Shown piece after piece: positions 17,014-24,308 of a DNA stretch of 30,313 bases (position 1 is the first letter of the stretch; every line of letters starts with the position of its first letter). This DNA is from an uncultured Clostridia bacterium. GTDB taxonomy: Bacteria > Bacillota > Clostridia > UBA1381. The notes beneath the pieces are model-generated. The model searched no databases. It saw nothing but the letters and a program-made list of their open reading frames with translations, and was not told the DNA's origin. Location of the stretch: assembly GCA_934463455.1 (NCBI GenBank), contig CAKSJU010000013.1:1-30313 (forward strand). The letters run 5' to 3'. The position numbers and the translations under genes are program-made.

Positions 17014-17191
17014 ACTCCTCCTCTGAGGCTTTGCCCCGAGAATATACCTCGCCCCATTTGCAAAAACGTAACTCGGGAATTTCCCTCACAGAAATTTTCT
17101 CATTTCGTTTCGCATAACAAACACGCACATTGAAGCAAAAAACCGTGCAGGTGATTTTAAACTCGTTCGCGTTTGTTTTATTAACCTGACC
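16970..17191 (-). ncRNA. Candidate small RNA (promoter and terminator bounded)
   Basis: A strong minus-strand promoter (17197-17225) would start a transcript near 17191, and the 20-bp terminator at 16970-17013 would end it, giving about 200-220 nt. Within it AACAAACGCG can pair with CGUGUUUGUU over ten pairs around a 40-base loop, and CAGGU with ACCUG. A minus-strand open frame of 60 codons (ATG 17194-17192) also spans it, but that ATG falls at or before the predicted transcription start and has no ribosome binding site. I therefore favour a non-coding RNA. It does not clearly match 6S RNA, tmRNA or SRP RNA. Confidence 0.45.
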
Positions 17192-17196
17192 CATAT

Positions 17197-17225
17197 AATA
17201 TATCAAAAATGCAATACTATTTCAA
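17197..17225 (-). promoter_or_regulatory. Sigma-A promoter for the candidate sRNA
   Basis: On the minus strand TTGAAA (17225-17220) is followed after exactly 17 bases by TATATT (17202-17197). No annotated gene starts behind it. Confidence 0.65.
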
Positions 17226-17383
17226 TAAAACTCATTTTGTTTGTACGCTCGACGAAAATTGCAAATGGGGAATAAATAAAAAAATATCACTTTGTAACGG
17301 TTTTTAATTCAAAACTCCGCTAAATAACCGTAAGCGACACAATATGATAACATAGTAAAAATGGGTAATGGAAAAATGTCCTT
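17226..17383. other. Gene-free stretch between the sRNA promoter and yfcE-like gene
   Basis: This AT-rich stretch has no ORF with a credible start. It contains TGCAAATGGGG on the plus strand (around 17260), which also occurs in inverted orientation inside the candidate sRNA (around 17055). I see no other structure in it. Confidence 0.4.
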
Positions 17384-17400
17384 TTGTGCATATTGCACAA
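17384..17400 (-). other. Hairpin downstream of the YfcE-type gene
   Basis: TTGTGCA-tat-TGCACAA is a perfect 7-bp inverted repeat six bases after the stop at 17406 (minus strand), followed by AAGGACATTTTT. It may be a weak terminator or an operator. Confidence 0.4.
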
Positions 17401-17405
17401 GCAAA

Positions 17406-17882
17406 TTAAAACCATATATCGGAGTTACATGTATCAGATGATATAACCCCATTTTCGATTTCTATTATTCCGAAGGTATGACCGTACCTTATACTCCCCG
17501 GATTTAAAAGGAGCAAGCCTTTCTCTTTTTTCATATAAGATACATGCGTATGTCCGAATATCGCCGCATCGGCTTCCTCCGAAAGAGCCTTTTCGCAAAA
17601 TGTTCGGTAATCATATTCAAACTTCACACCGTATTTGTGTCCGTGCGACAGAAAAAATCTTTTCCCTCCCGCGTCAAAAACCAAATCAACAGGCGCGGCA
17701 GAATAATCACAATTGCCGGCAACTGCTTTAACTTCAATATTCGGAAAAAGCTCCTCAAGCTTTTTTGCATCCCTAATACAGTCTCCCGCATGTATAACCA
17801 TATCTGTTTTCGGCAGCTTATCCAATACCGACTTGCAAATATTTACATCACCGTGAGAGTCGGAAAAAACAATTATTCTCAT
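17406..17882 (-). CDS. Metallophosphoesterase, YfcE/MJ0936 family
   Basis: The 158-residue calcineurin-like phosphodiesterase carries all metal-binding motifs: FSDSHGD at residues 5-11, HAGDC, GNCD, SHGHKYG and GHTHVSY, ending with LLLNPGSIRYG. YfcE-type enzymes hydrolyse phosphodiester bonds in vitro, and their physiological substrates are unclear. I chose the ATG at 17882, nine bases after AAGGAAG; the longer frame starting at 17975 has a hydrophobic, unconserved extension. It is divergent from spoIIE, so their promoters share a 195-bp region. Confidence 0.92.
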   Translation of the reverse strand: MRIIVFSDSHGDVNICKSVLDKLPKTDMVIHAGDCIRDAKKLEELFPNIEVKAVAGNCDYSAAPVDLVFDAGGKRFFLSHGHKYGVKFEYDYRTFCEKALSEEADAAIFGHTHVSYMKKEKGLLLLNPGSIRYGHTFGIIEIENGVISSDTCNSDIWF

Positions 17883-17904
17883 ATTCGACACTTCCTTGTT
17901 CCAT

Positions 17905-17913
17905 AGTATAACA
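17905..17913 (-). promoter_or_regulatory. Extended -10 promoter for the YfcE-type gene
   Basis: The minus strand reads TG-T-TATACT just upstream of the ribosome binding site. No good -35 is seen at the usual distance, so this would rely on the extended -10 TG. Confidence 0.35.
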
Positions 17914-17969
17914 TATTTTTTTTCAAAGTACCATATAATGACAAAATTTGTAATATAAATGTCACAAAA

Positions 17970-18008
17970 TGTCAAACTCTTTTCATATTACGACAAGGAT
18001 AATTGACA
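17970..18008 (+). promoter_or_regulatory. Spo0A-box-like cluster upstream of spoIIE
   Basis: The Spo0A core TGTCRAA is matched exactly by TGTCAAA at 17970-17976. It is matched with one mismatch on the minus strand at 17990-17996 (TGTCGTA) and at 18002-18008 (TGTCAAT), the latter overlapping the -35. A further exact core, TTCGACA, lies at 17884-17890. Spo0A control of spoIIE is established in Bacillus subtilis; here the sites are a sequence match only. Confidence 0.5.
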
Positions 18009-18035
18009 AAAAATACGCGGCTGTAATGGTATAAT
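18003..18035 (+). promoter_or_regulatory. spoIIE promoter with a 21-bp spacer
   Basis: A consensus TTGACA (18003-18008) and a consensus TATAAT (18030-18035) are separated by 21 bases instead of 17. Over-long spacers of 21-22 bp are the known feature of Spo0A-activated sigma-A promoters such as spoIIE and spoIIG in Bacillus subtilis. A 10-bp perfect inverted repeat (18023-18032 and 18041-18050) overlaps the -10. Confidence 0.75.
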
Positions 18036-18076
18036 AAATAATACCATTACCGGGAAAGGAGCAAAAGATAAAAATT

Positions 18077-20338
18077 ATGAAAGTATTAACATTAGGGAAA
18101 AAAGTACAGGTGCGGTTTCCCACCGCAGAAGATTTTGTAAAAACGGGGCTGCTTTTTTTGATAAGCAGGGCAACCGTCATGGGGGTGTCTCCGTTCGGCA
18201 TTGCATTTTGGGCAGCGGCAATTCCCGAACGATCGGCATATCTGGGGCTTATCGGAATGCTTGCCGGAATTTTTTCCGCAGGAGGCGATGTCTTAAAATA
18301 TTCGCTTGCCGCGGGACTCTATCTGATTTATACATACTTTCGGAAAAGCAGGCTTACCGACCCGATATTCTGCGGGTTTGCCGCCCTTATCGGCGGCGTT
18401 GTTTCGTCGATATTCTCCGGACAAGCTCCGATTTACATGGCCATGTCAATTCCCGAAGGAATTTTGACCGCGCTCGGATATATGGCGGCAATGCACGCCA
18501 ATAAATTTGTCAAGGCATACAAAAACAACACAAAAGCGTCCCAGGAAGAGATAATTTCCGCCGTGATTATGTGCGGTATTTTTCTGACCGGTTTTTCCGG
18601 GATTTATATAACCCACAACCTGCACGTGTGCACCTTTTTGGGAATATATCTTATTCTGTGCCTTTCAAAATGCGTTTCGGCAGCAGCGGCGGGCAGCATA
18701 GGTCTTGCACTCGGACTTATATGCAGCATGAATTCCCCCTCCGCCATACTTATTATGGGAATATGCGGTCTCGGTGCAATTCTTGCAAATTTGCTTAAAG
18801 ATTTCGGAAAAATCGGATGCAGTGCGGGCTTTCTTGCCGCAGGAGTAATTTCCGTTATATATATGGGCGATTATCAAAACATGCCGATAAGTATATATGA
18901 ATACATTGTTGCGGCGGCAATGTTTTTCGCAACGCCGAAATCCGTTCTTGCAAAAGGGATAATTTCAAAAGCGGTCAAAAGCGGAACGGGCGGAAAAGAA
19001 GTACGCATTAAGGAATATTTGTCCGGAGAGCTTAAACATATCGCAAAAGCTTTTACCGACCTTGCCGAAAGCTTTCTTTCGGTATCTCACCGCGAAGATA
19101 CCGCGGCGCAGGCATCCGATATGTTTGATGAGGTTGCGGAACGGGTATGTAAAAATTGTTCCGACTGGGGAAACTGCTGGATCGACGGTTTTAATGACAT
19201 GTATCGGCAGATGTACGGAATTTTAAAGATAATCGAAACAAGCGGATACTGTGACATAAACAATCTGCCCATAGCATTCAAGGATAAATGCGTCAATGCC
19301 GAAAAATTTATCGGTGAGTTCAATCATCTTTATGAAATTTATAAGCAAACCGCTATGTGGAAAGGCGAAGCAAATCTCGGTCAGGATATGGTTGCCCGCC
19401 AATATCACGAAATATCGAATTTGATAAAAGGACTTTCGGAGGATGTTGAAACGGGTTTTTCGTTTATTGAATCGGCAGAGCTGAAGCTGGATAATGCCCT
19501 TGAGAAGGCGGGTGTTTTTGCAAAGGAAATAAACGTGATAGAAAATCTTCGCCGTGAACCCGAGGTTTACATATCTGCCGGCTTCGGTGCGGAATCGAGC
19601 ATGATGGAGAAGATTGTTTCGGATGTTATAGGTATGCCGATGCAGCTCGAAAATAATGCTTCATATATGAAATTTGTCGCTCACAACAAATATTATGTTG
19701 AATATGCTGTCTGCCAGCGCTCATGCGAAGCGGATTCCGCATGCGGCGATACGGTAATGCAGTTCGAAACGGAGGATAATAAATTCTGCGTGCTCTTGTG
19801 CGACGGAATGGGCTCGGGCAGCGAAGCATCGGAGGAAAGCCGTCTTACCGCGGAGCTTTTGCAGGATTTCATAAAAGCCGGATTTATAAAAAATACCGCC
19901 GTCAAAATGATTAATTCAACACTTGCAATGAAAGCCGGCAAGGAAAATTTCTCTACAATAGATATGGCGGAAATTGACCTGCGAAGCGGAAAAGCCGAAT
20001 TTTTAAAGGTCGGTGCCGCGCAAAGCTATATCCTGCACTCGGGCGAGCTCGAAGTAATAAGCGAAAAAGCTCTGCCGGTCGGCATATTGGAGGATATTCA
20101 AATACCTACGGTTGAAAGATTTCTTTCGGACGGAGACATTATTGTAATAACCTCGGACGGAATAAGCGAAACGGGGTACGGCAATATCCGCGGAGCATGG
20201 ATAAAAAGCGTCATTACCGAGCACAGCGACAACATGCAGGAGCTTGCAGACGAGCTTTTAAAAACCGCACAGCAAAAAGCTTATCCCAAACCCTGCGACG
20301 ATATGACCGCTGCCGTGATGAGAATAAGATTATTATAA
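18077..20338 (+). CDS. spoIIE: Stage II sporulation protein E, PP2C-type phosphatase
   Basis: This 753-residue protein has an N-terminal membrane domain of about ten helices (residues 20-300). A central regulatory region follows, with ERVCKNCSDWGNCW, a cysteine pattern typical of SpoIIE. The C-terminal PP2C/SpoIIE phosphatase domain (about 540-753) has the metal-binding aspartates in VLLCDGMGSGSEAS (about 575) and VITSDGISETG (about 693), and ends with DDMTAAVMRIRLL. It dephosphorylates SpoIIAA to release sigma-F in the forespore and acts at the polar septum. The AAAGGAG is 15 bases from the ATG, an unusually long spacing; no better in-frame ATG, GTG or TTG is present. Confidence 0.97.
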   Translation: MKVLTLGKKVQVRFPTAEDFVKTGLLFLISRATVMGVSPFGIAFWAAAIPERSAYLGLIGMLAGIFSAGGDVLKYSLAAGLYLIYTYFRKSRLTDPIFCGFAALIGGVVSSIFSGQAPIYMAMSIPEGILTALGYMAAMHANKFVKAYKNNTKASQEEIISAVIMCGIFLTGFSGIYITHNLHVCTFLGIYLILCLSKCVSAAAAGSIGLALGLICSMNSPSAILIMGICGLGAILANLLKDFGKIGCSAGFLAAGVISVIYMGDYQNMPISIYEYIVAAAMFFATPKSVLAKGIISKAVKSGTGGKEVRIKEYLSGELKHIAKAFTDLAESFLSVSHREDTAAQASDMFDEVAERVCKNCSDWGNCWIDGFNDMYRQMYGILKIIETSGYCDINNLPIAFKDKCVNAEKFIGEFNHLYEIYKQTAMWKGEANLGQDMVARQYHEISNLIKGLSEDVETGFSFIESAELKLDNALEKAGVFAKEINVIENLRREPEVYISAGFGAESSMMEKIVSDVIGMPMQLENNASYMKFVAHNKYYVEYAVCQRSCEADSACGDTVMQFETEDNKFCVLLCDGMGSGSEASEESRLTAELLQDFIKAGFIKNTAVKMINSTLAMKAGKENFSTIDMAEIDLRSGKAEFLKVGAAQSYILHSGELEVISEKALPVGILEDIQIPTVERFLSDGDIIVITSDGISETGYGNIRGAWIKSVITEHSDNMQELADELLKTAQQKAYPKPCDDMTAAVMRIRLL

Positions 20339-20380
20339 AGAAAAATAGGCTGTTTAAACAGCCTATTTTTCTTTATAATA
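20331..20380. terminator. 50-bp perfect palindrome ending spoIIE
   Basis: The 25-bp arms are exactly complementary with no loop base left over, and the left arm includes the last eight bases of spoIIE with its stop codon. The core is AGGCTGTTTAAACAGCCT, flanked by A and T tracts, so it should work as a bidirectional terminator between the convergent spoIIE and glycosidase-like genes. Confidence 0.85.
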
Positions 20381-20386
20381 TATGAT

Positions 20387-20549
20387 TTTTTTGTGTTCCG
20401 GACTTTTTACATCGCCTTTTGAGGGGAATAGGAAAAAATGCTTCGGAACGTTCAAACCAAACCCGACGGCGCACGCGGGTGCTCCGAGCGGTTTGGTGAG
20501 GACGTAGCAAAAAGATATTTTTGTGTTCCGGGCTTTTTTTACATCCCCC
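20387..20549 (-). repeat. Dispersed structured repeat, copy A plus end remnant
   Basis: The main copy spans 20423-20549, bounded by GGGGAATAGGAAAAAATGC and, inverted at the other end, GGGGATGTAAAAAAAG. It holds a 15-bp stem (20449-20463 with 20490-20504; two mismatches and one wobble). That stem encloses a smaller hairpin, GCAC-GCGG-GTGC. To its left, 20387-20414 repeats the right end (TGTGTTCCGGACTTTTTACATCGCC-like), suggesting a tandem remnant. It lies between the spoIIE terminator palindrome and the stop of the next minus-strand gene. No coding potential is evident. Confidence 0.75.
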
Positions 20550-20554
20550 ATGTT

Positions 20555-22471
20555 TTAATTTGTTACGGTAAACCCTACAAATCCGAACGGCGGAATTTTT
20601 TCTGCCGTCAGTTTATCAGAGTCGAGCTTTCCGTTTCCTTTAATCCATTCTGCTTTTGAGTAAGCTTTTCCGAACTTCACCTCTGCTCCCTCGATTTCAT
20701 CCGCAAAGAAATTCCATAAGCCTACTGTCAGGGAATTTTTATCTTCTTTTGCAAGAATATATAAGTAAGGATGCCCAGTGCATACCACGGCAAGCTTTTT
20801 CCCGCTTAACCATTCCGCCTCTTTTTCGATAAGCCTCTGTCTTGAATAGGACGGCGTAACCGCTGCCCTGCTCAAATCTACAGGCATAACCATAAATCTT
20901 TCGCCGTTTGAATTTTGATACCGATAACAGCCGTTAATATACTCTTTTCCGCTTTTAAGCTTTGTTAAAAGCTCTGCATTATCATCAATTTCAATATTAT
21001 AGAAGACTTCGTTATTTGAAAAGGCAACCGTTTCCTTTTCATCAATATAATATTCGGAAGCAATCGACATGTCTGTCTTTTCAAAATTTTTCAATCCGAC
21101 ATCCGTTCCTCTTTCGGTAAGAATTTTTGCCGCCTTAATATCCAAAACAGTGCCGTTTTTCAAATCATTTTCATTTACATAACGTGCATTTTCACCGAAT
21201 ATAAACGCAAGTCCGTCTCCCTCATAGCATATCGGCAGCGAATGCTCCGCCGCAAATACAACTGCCGGCGGCAGCATAGTCATTTGAGCCGCATAAATAT
21301 TTTCTTTTGACGGGTCATCTTCAAATTCCGCATTCTTTACTTTTCTCTGATACTCGCAAACCCTGACTCCGACAGCTTTTTTTCCTCCGAAATGCTTTTC
21401 GATTTCGGCATAAAGCTCTTTATTTTTTACATGTCTGTCTATGTATGCCGTTTCATAATCCGGACTCGATACATAATCGGACATATATTTTAAAATACCG
21501 TCAAAACCGCCGTCAGCTCTGAGTGCCGTATCAAAATTTTCCAAAGACGCCGCCGGTACATAAAATCTCGGGCGCGGATATGTATCGCCCTCAGACACTA
21601 TTTCTATATCGGTATCGCCTATATAATGCCTTACCATTCTTTCCAATTCAATACAGCGTCCGATTGTTCCTTTTAGCCCCTCCCAATAGGGTGCTCCTAT
21701 TAATCGAAGAAACGGTCTTGTATTTCCCGCCAAAATATCCGATAATTCCTGTATCGTTATTCCGTCGAGATCTATTGTGGTCGGAGCTGTGCAAAGTCCG
21801 ATACGAATTGCCGGGTTTGCTTTATCTGCCGCTGCGCGTATTTTTTCGGCAAAACGGCGCAGAGTGTTTCCCTGGAGCTCAAGCCACAAATCTCTGTATT
21901 TGTTTGCACCTCCGGAAAATGCAAGCTTTGCAATATCTTCACGAGTGAATTTTTCGCCCGTAATTTGTTCAAACATACGTATATGTTCATCGCAAAAGCA
22001 CCCCGCGCTTCCGCTGTCACCGTGGTTTGCCATTCTGAAATCGTCATCCAAAAGCAGCATATCGGCTCCCGTCAAAGCACTTTGTCTTATCCGTTCACAA
22101 TAATCATCGACAAAGCTGTCATCCAAAGGGCAAAAAGACGCATTGTTTTTAACTCCATTGATACTGACGATATTATTGTATTTAACACATTTTGTTCTGC
22201 CGCCCTTTGAACCTGTCAATTCCACACCGTGTCCTATAGATTCTCCGTGCCAGATGCACACTTCAAAGCCGTTATTCTTAAAAAATTCAACATCATTTTT
22301 CAGCTGTTCAAAATTATCGGTCAATATTATTTTGCCGTCTTGCCCTCTGTTACGCTCAACCGCAAGCATTATTCTGTCCGCACCCGCTCTTTTCATTTCT
22401 TTCAAATGCTTTTCTCTTTGAAATTCATCGGGGTTTTCTCTCCACATAATCGGAATATTTATTTTATACAT
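20555..22471 (-). CDS. Putative glycoside hydrolase-like protein, family unassigned
   Basis: The 638-residue cytoplasmic protein has no signal peptide. The N-terminal half looks like a TIM barrel: KEMKRAGADRIMLAVERN, DADMLLLDDDFRM-like (read ALTGADMLLLDDDFRMANHG), and IGLCTAPTTIDLDGI, with several acidic residues at strand ends. The middle region (DLKNGTVLDIKAAKILTERG) resembles the Rossmann-like domain found after the barrel in GH42-type enzymes. The C-terminal part is beta-rich. I do not recognise a specific family, and the catalytic acids are not assigned. The ATG at 22471 lies six bases after GGAG. It follows the GH4 gene in the same direction, separated by a repeat element. Confidence 0.7.
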   Translation of the reverse strand: MYKINIPIMWRENPDEFQREKHLKEMKRAGADRIMLAVERNRGQDGKIILTDNFEQLKNDVEFFKNNGFEVCIWHGESIGHGVELTGSKGGRTKCVKYNNIVSINGVKNNASFCPLDDSFVDDYCERIRQSALTGADMLLLDDDFRMANHGDSGSAGCFCDEHIRMFEQITGEKFTREDIAKLAFSGGANKYRDLWLELQGNTLRRFAEKIRAAADKANPAIRIGLCTAPTTIDLDGITIQELSDILAGNTRPFLRLIGAPYWEGLKGTIGRCIELERMVRHYIGDTDIEIVSEGDTYPRPRFYVPAASLENFDTALRADGGFDGILKYMSDYVSSPDYETAYIDRHVKNKELYAEIEKHFGGKKAVGVRVCEYQRKVKNAEFEDDPSKENIYAAQMTMLPPAVVFAAEHSLPICYEGDGLAFIFGENARYVNENDLKNGTVLDIKAAKILTERGTDVGLKNFEKTDMSIASEYYIDEKETVAFSNNEVFYNIEIDDNAELLTKLKSGKEYINGCYRYQNSNGERFMVMPVDLSRAAVTPSYSRQRLIEKEAEWLSGKKLAVVCTGHPYLYILAKEDKNSLTVGLWNFFADEIEGAEVKFGKAYSKAEWIKGNGKLDSDKLTAEKIPPFGFVGFTVTN

Positions 22472-22515
22472 AAAAAATCTCCATTCCGCCGCCATACGCC
22501 GGCACAAACAGTAAT
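22472..22515 (-). promoter_or_regulatory. GGCGG-AATGGAG leader before the glycosidase-like gene
   Basis: The minus strand reads GTGCCGGCGTAT followed by GGCGGCGGAATGGAG and then ATTTTTT-ATG. The last two blocks are almost identical to the leader of the AI-2E gene at 4828-4845. Confidence 0.4.
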
Positions 22516-22579
22516 TTAAGCTTCTCTTATCCGTATGGCAAAATGATAAGAGATTTTTATGAAAAAAATTGTATCATAC

Positions 22580-22610
22580 AAAGGCGGTGTATAAAAAGTA
22601 CACCGCCTTT
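22580..22610. terminator. Terminator-like hairpin beside repeat copy B
   Basis: AAAGGCGGTGTA and TACACCGCCTTT form a perfect 12-bp stem around TAAAAAG, followed by a short T-run. The identical stem and loop occur at 27583-27613, also directly beside a copy of the dispersed repeat. Confidence 0.75.
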
Positions 22611-22613
22611 TGA

Positions 22614-22834
22614 GGGGATAGGAAAAAATGCTTCGGAACGCCCTCACCAAACCCGACGGTGTACGTGGGTACTCCGAGCGGTTTGGTGAGGGCGTAGCAA
22701 AAAGGCATTTTATATAATAAAAATCAAAAGTTTTGAGATTTTTTAAAAAAAATCATAAAATCAAATTATCTTAATAATATATGCTTTTCAAGTAATACAT
22801 GCCTTTTTGCGTTCCGGAGTTTTTTAACATCCCC
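22614..22834 (-). repeat. Dispersed structured repeat, copy B (221 bp)
   Basis: The ends are GGGGATAGGAAAAAATGC and, inverted, GGGGATGTTAAAAAACTC; the inverted similarity continues through a CGGAACGC block. Inside are a perfect 15-bp stem (22639-22653 with 22680-22694) enclosing a GTAC-GTGG-GTAC hairpin, and a second perfect 12-bp stem (22697-22708 with 22799-22810). The second stem encloses about 90 AT-rich bases. It fills most of the 367-bp gap between melA and the glycosidase-like gene, starting five bases after the melA stop. No transposase or ORF is present. Confidence 0.8.
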
Positions 22835-22838
22835 GTTT

Positions 22839-24155
22839 TTACAGTATTTTAAATCCTGCACTCTCATGTGCTTCGAAAAGCTCATCACACATAGCTACGA
22901 TATCGTCTATGGAAAGTACCGCTGCGGTATGAGGGTCAAGCATTGCCGCATGATATATATGCTCTCTTTTTCCCGTTGCCGCTGCTTCGATTGTAAGAAT
23001 CTGCGGATTTATATTTGTCCTGTTCATCGCCGCAAGCTGCTCCGGCAAGTCTCCTATTACCGTCGGCTGTATTCCGTTTCCGTCCACAAGGCAAGGGACT
23101 TCTACGCACGCATTTTGCGGAAGATTTGTTATAAGTCCGGTATTTAATACATTTCCGCCTATTTTATAAGTCTTATTTGTAACCATTGCTTCAATTATTC
23201 TCGAGCCGTATTCTCTGCTTCTTTCGTGAATAATATCTCCACCGTTTAAAATTTCGTCACGCTGTTTTTTCCAGCCCTCAATCTGGCTTATGCAGCGCTT
23301 TATATATTCGTCAATCGGAATATTGAATTTATCAATCAGCTCCGGATAATTCGGCTTGATAAAGAACGGATTATATTCCGCATTGTGCTCGCTGCTCTCC
23401 GTGCAGTAATATCCCAAATGCTTTATGTATTCGTATCTTACCATATCGCCGTGCTTTTCGGTTTCGTTTTTCAAAGCGGCACGCTTTTTAATCTCCGGAT
23501 AAAGGTCATTTCCCTTTAAATCGGTTATTTCAAGCAGCCATGCCATATGGTTTATTCCCGCAATTTTATCCTTAAAACCGTCAACCTTTATATCGAGCGC
23601 ATTAAGTAAATCCTTTGAGCAGACCTGCACACTGTGGCAAAGTCCCACTGTTTTCACATTTGTATAACGCTGCATATATCCCGAAACAATTGCCATCGGA
23701 TTTGTATAATTCAAAAGCCATGCGTTCGGGCAAACCTCTTCCATGTCCTTTGCAATATCTTTCATGACATAAATTGTTCTTAAGCCTCTGAATATACCTC
23801 CGATTCCGAGAGTATCCGCAATTGTCTGCTTTATTCCGTATTTTTTGGGAATTTCAAAGTCAATTACCGTGCAGGGCTCATATCCTCCCACCTGAATTGC
23901 ATTTACCACAAAATCCGCTCCCAAAAGAGCTTCTTTTCTCTGCTCCACTCCGAGATAGCATTTTATTTTTGCCCGGTTCTCGTTATATTTTTTGTTAATG
24001 GCATCAATTACGATTTTTGAATCGTCAAGCCTTTCTCTGTCAATATCATAAAGTGCAAATTCCGCATCACGGATACTTTCGCACAGCATAATATCTCCGA
24101 GAATATTTTTTGCGAAAATCGTACTTCCCGCACCTATAAATGTAACTTTAATCAT
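22839..24155 (-). CDS. GH4 family alpha-galactosidase/alpha-glucosidase (MelA-like)
   Basis: This 438-residue enzyme belongs to the NAD+- and divalent-metal-dependent GH4 family. It has the N-terminal dinucleotide-binding motif FIGAGST (residues 6-12), TIADTLGIGGIFRGLRTI, LNYTNPMAIV (N152), and the metal ligands in GLCHSVQ (C173) and INHMAW (H203). The CHS form and the DTLGIGG segment place it with MelA-type alpha-galactosidases and AglA-type alpha-glucosidases; exact substrate is uncertain. It is cytoplasmic and would act on an imported sugar, though no sugar transporter is in the window. The ATG at 24155 lies nine bases after GAAAGGA. It is divergent from an AraC regulator that probably controls it. 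Confidence 0.92.
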   Translation of the reverse strand: MIKVTFIGAGSTIFAKNILGDIMLCESIRDAEFALYDIDRERLDDSKIVIDAINKKYNENRAKIKCYLGVEQRKEALLGADFVVNAIQVGGYEPCTVIDFEIPKKYGIKQTIADTLGIGGIFRGLRTIYVMKDIAKDMEEVCPNAWLLNYTNPMAIVSGYMQRYTNVKTVGLCHSVQVCSKDLLNALDIKVDGFKDKIAGINHMAWLLEITDLKGNDLYPEIKKRAALKNETEKHGDMVRYEYIKHLGYYCTESSEHNAEYNPFFIKPNYPELIDKFNIPIDEYIKRCISQIEGWKKQRDEILNGGDIIHERSREYGSRIIEAMVTNKTYKIGGNVLNTGLITNLPQNACVEVPCLVDGNGIQPTVIGDLPEQLAAMNRTNINPQILTIEAAATGKREHIYHAAMLDPHTAAVLSIDDIVAMCDELFEAHESAGFKIL

Positions 24156-24190
24156 TTTATTACATCCTTTCATTATTTGATTTTATCTTA

Positions 24191-24218
24191 ATTGTATCAT
24201 ATTTTTTTAAAAAAACAA
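24191..24218 (-). promoter_or_regulatory. Probable melA promoter
   Basis: The minus strand shows TTGTTT (24218-24213), a 16-base spacer and TACAAT (24196-24191), about 36 bases before the melA start. It lies just downstream of the AraC operator-like repeats. Confidence 0.45.
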
Positions 24219-24248
24219 TTGCATAAAGTAACTTATATATGTTATAAT
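24219..24248 (+). promoter_or_regulatory. Probable promoter of the AraC-family gene
   Basis: TTGCAT (24219-24224), an 18-base spacer and a consensus TATAAT (24243-24248) lie 60 bases before the AraC ATG. The operator repeats overlap its spacer and -10, which would suit autoregulation. Confidence 0.55.
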
Positions 24249-24261
24249 GTAACATATATAA
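24228..24261. promoter_or_regulatory. AraC-type operator: direct repeats 21 bp apart
   Basis: GTAACTTATATA (24228-24239) and GTAACATATATA (24249-24260) match at 11 of 12 positions and are 21 bp apart, two helical turns, as in AraC half-sites. The same region is also a perfect inverted repeat, TTATATATGTTA and TAACATATATAA around five bases (24233-24261). It sits between the divergent melA and AraC genes. Confidence 0.6.
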
Positions 24262-24308
24262 AAAATAAAACTTCACAATTACCTATATAACAGATTGGAG
24301 GTTGCACA

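Noticed and set aside
16970..17191. 6S RNA, tmRNA or SRP RNA
   Set aside because: No open central bubble with closing stem, no tRNA-like ends or tag frame, and no SRP GGAAGCAG loop; only GGTCAGGT recalls SRP RNA.
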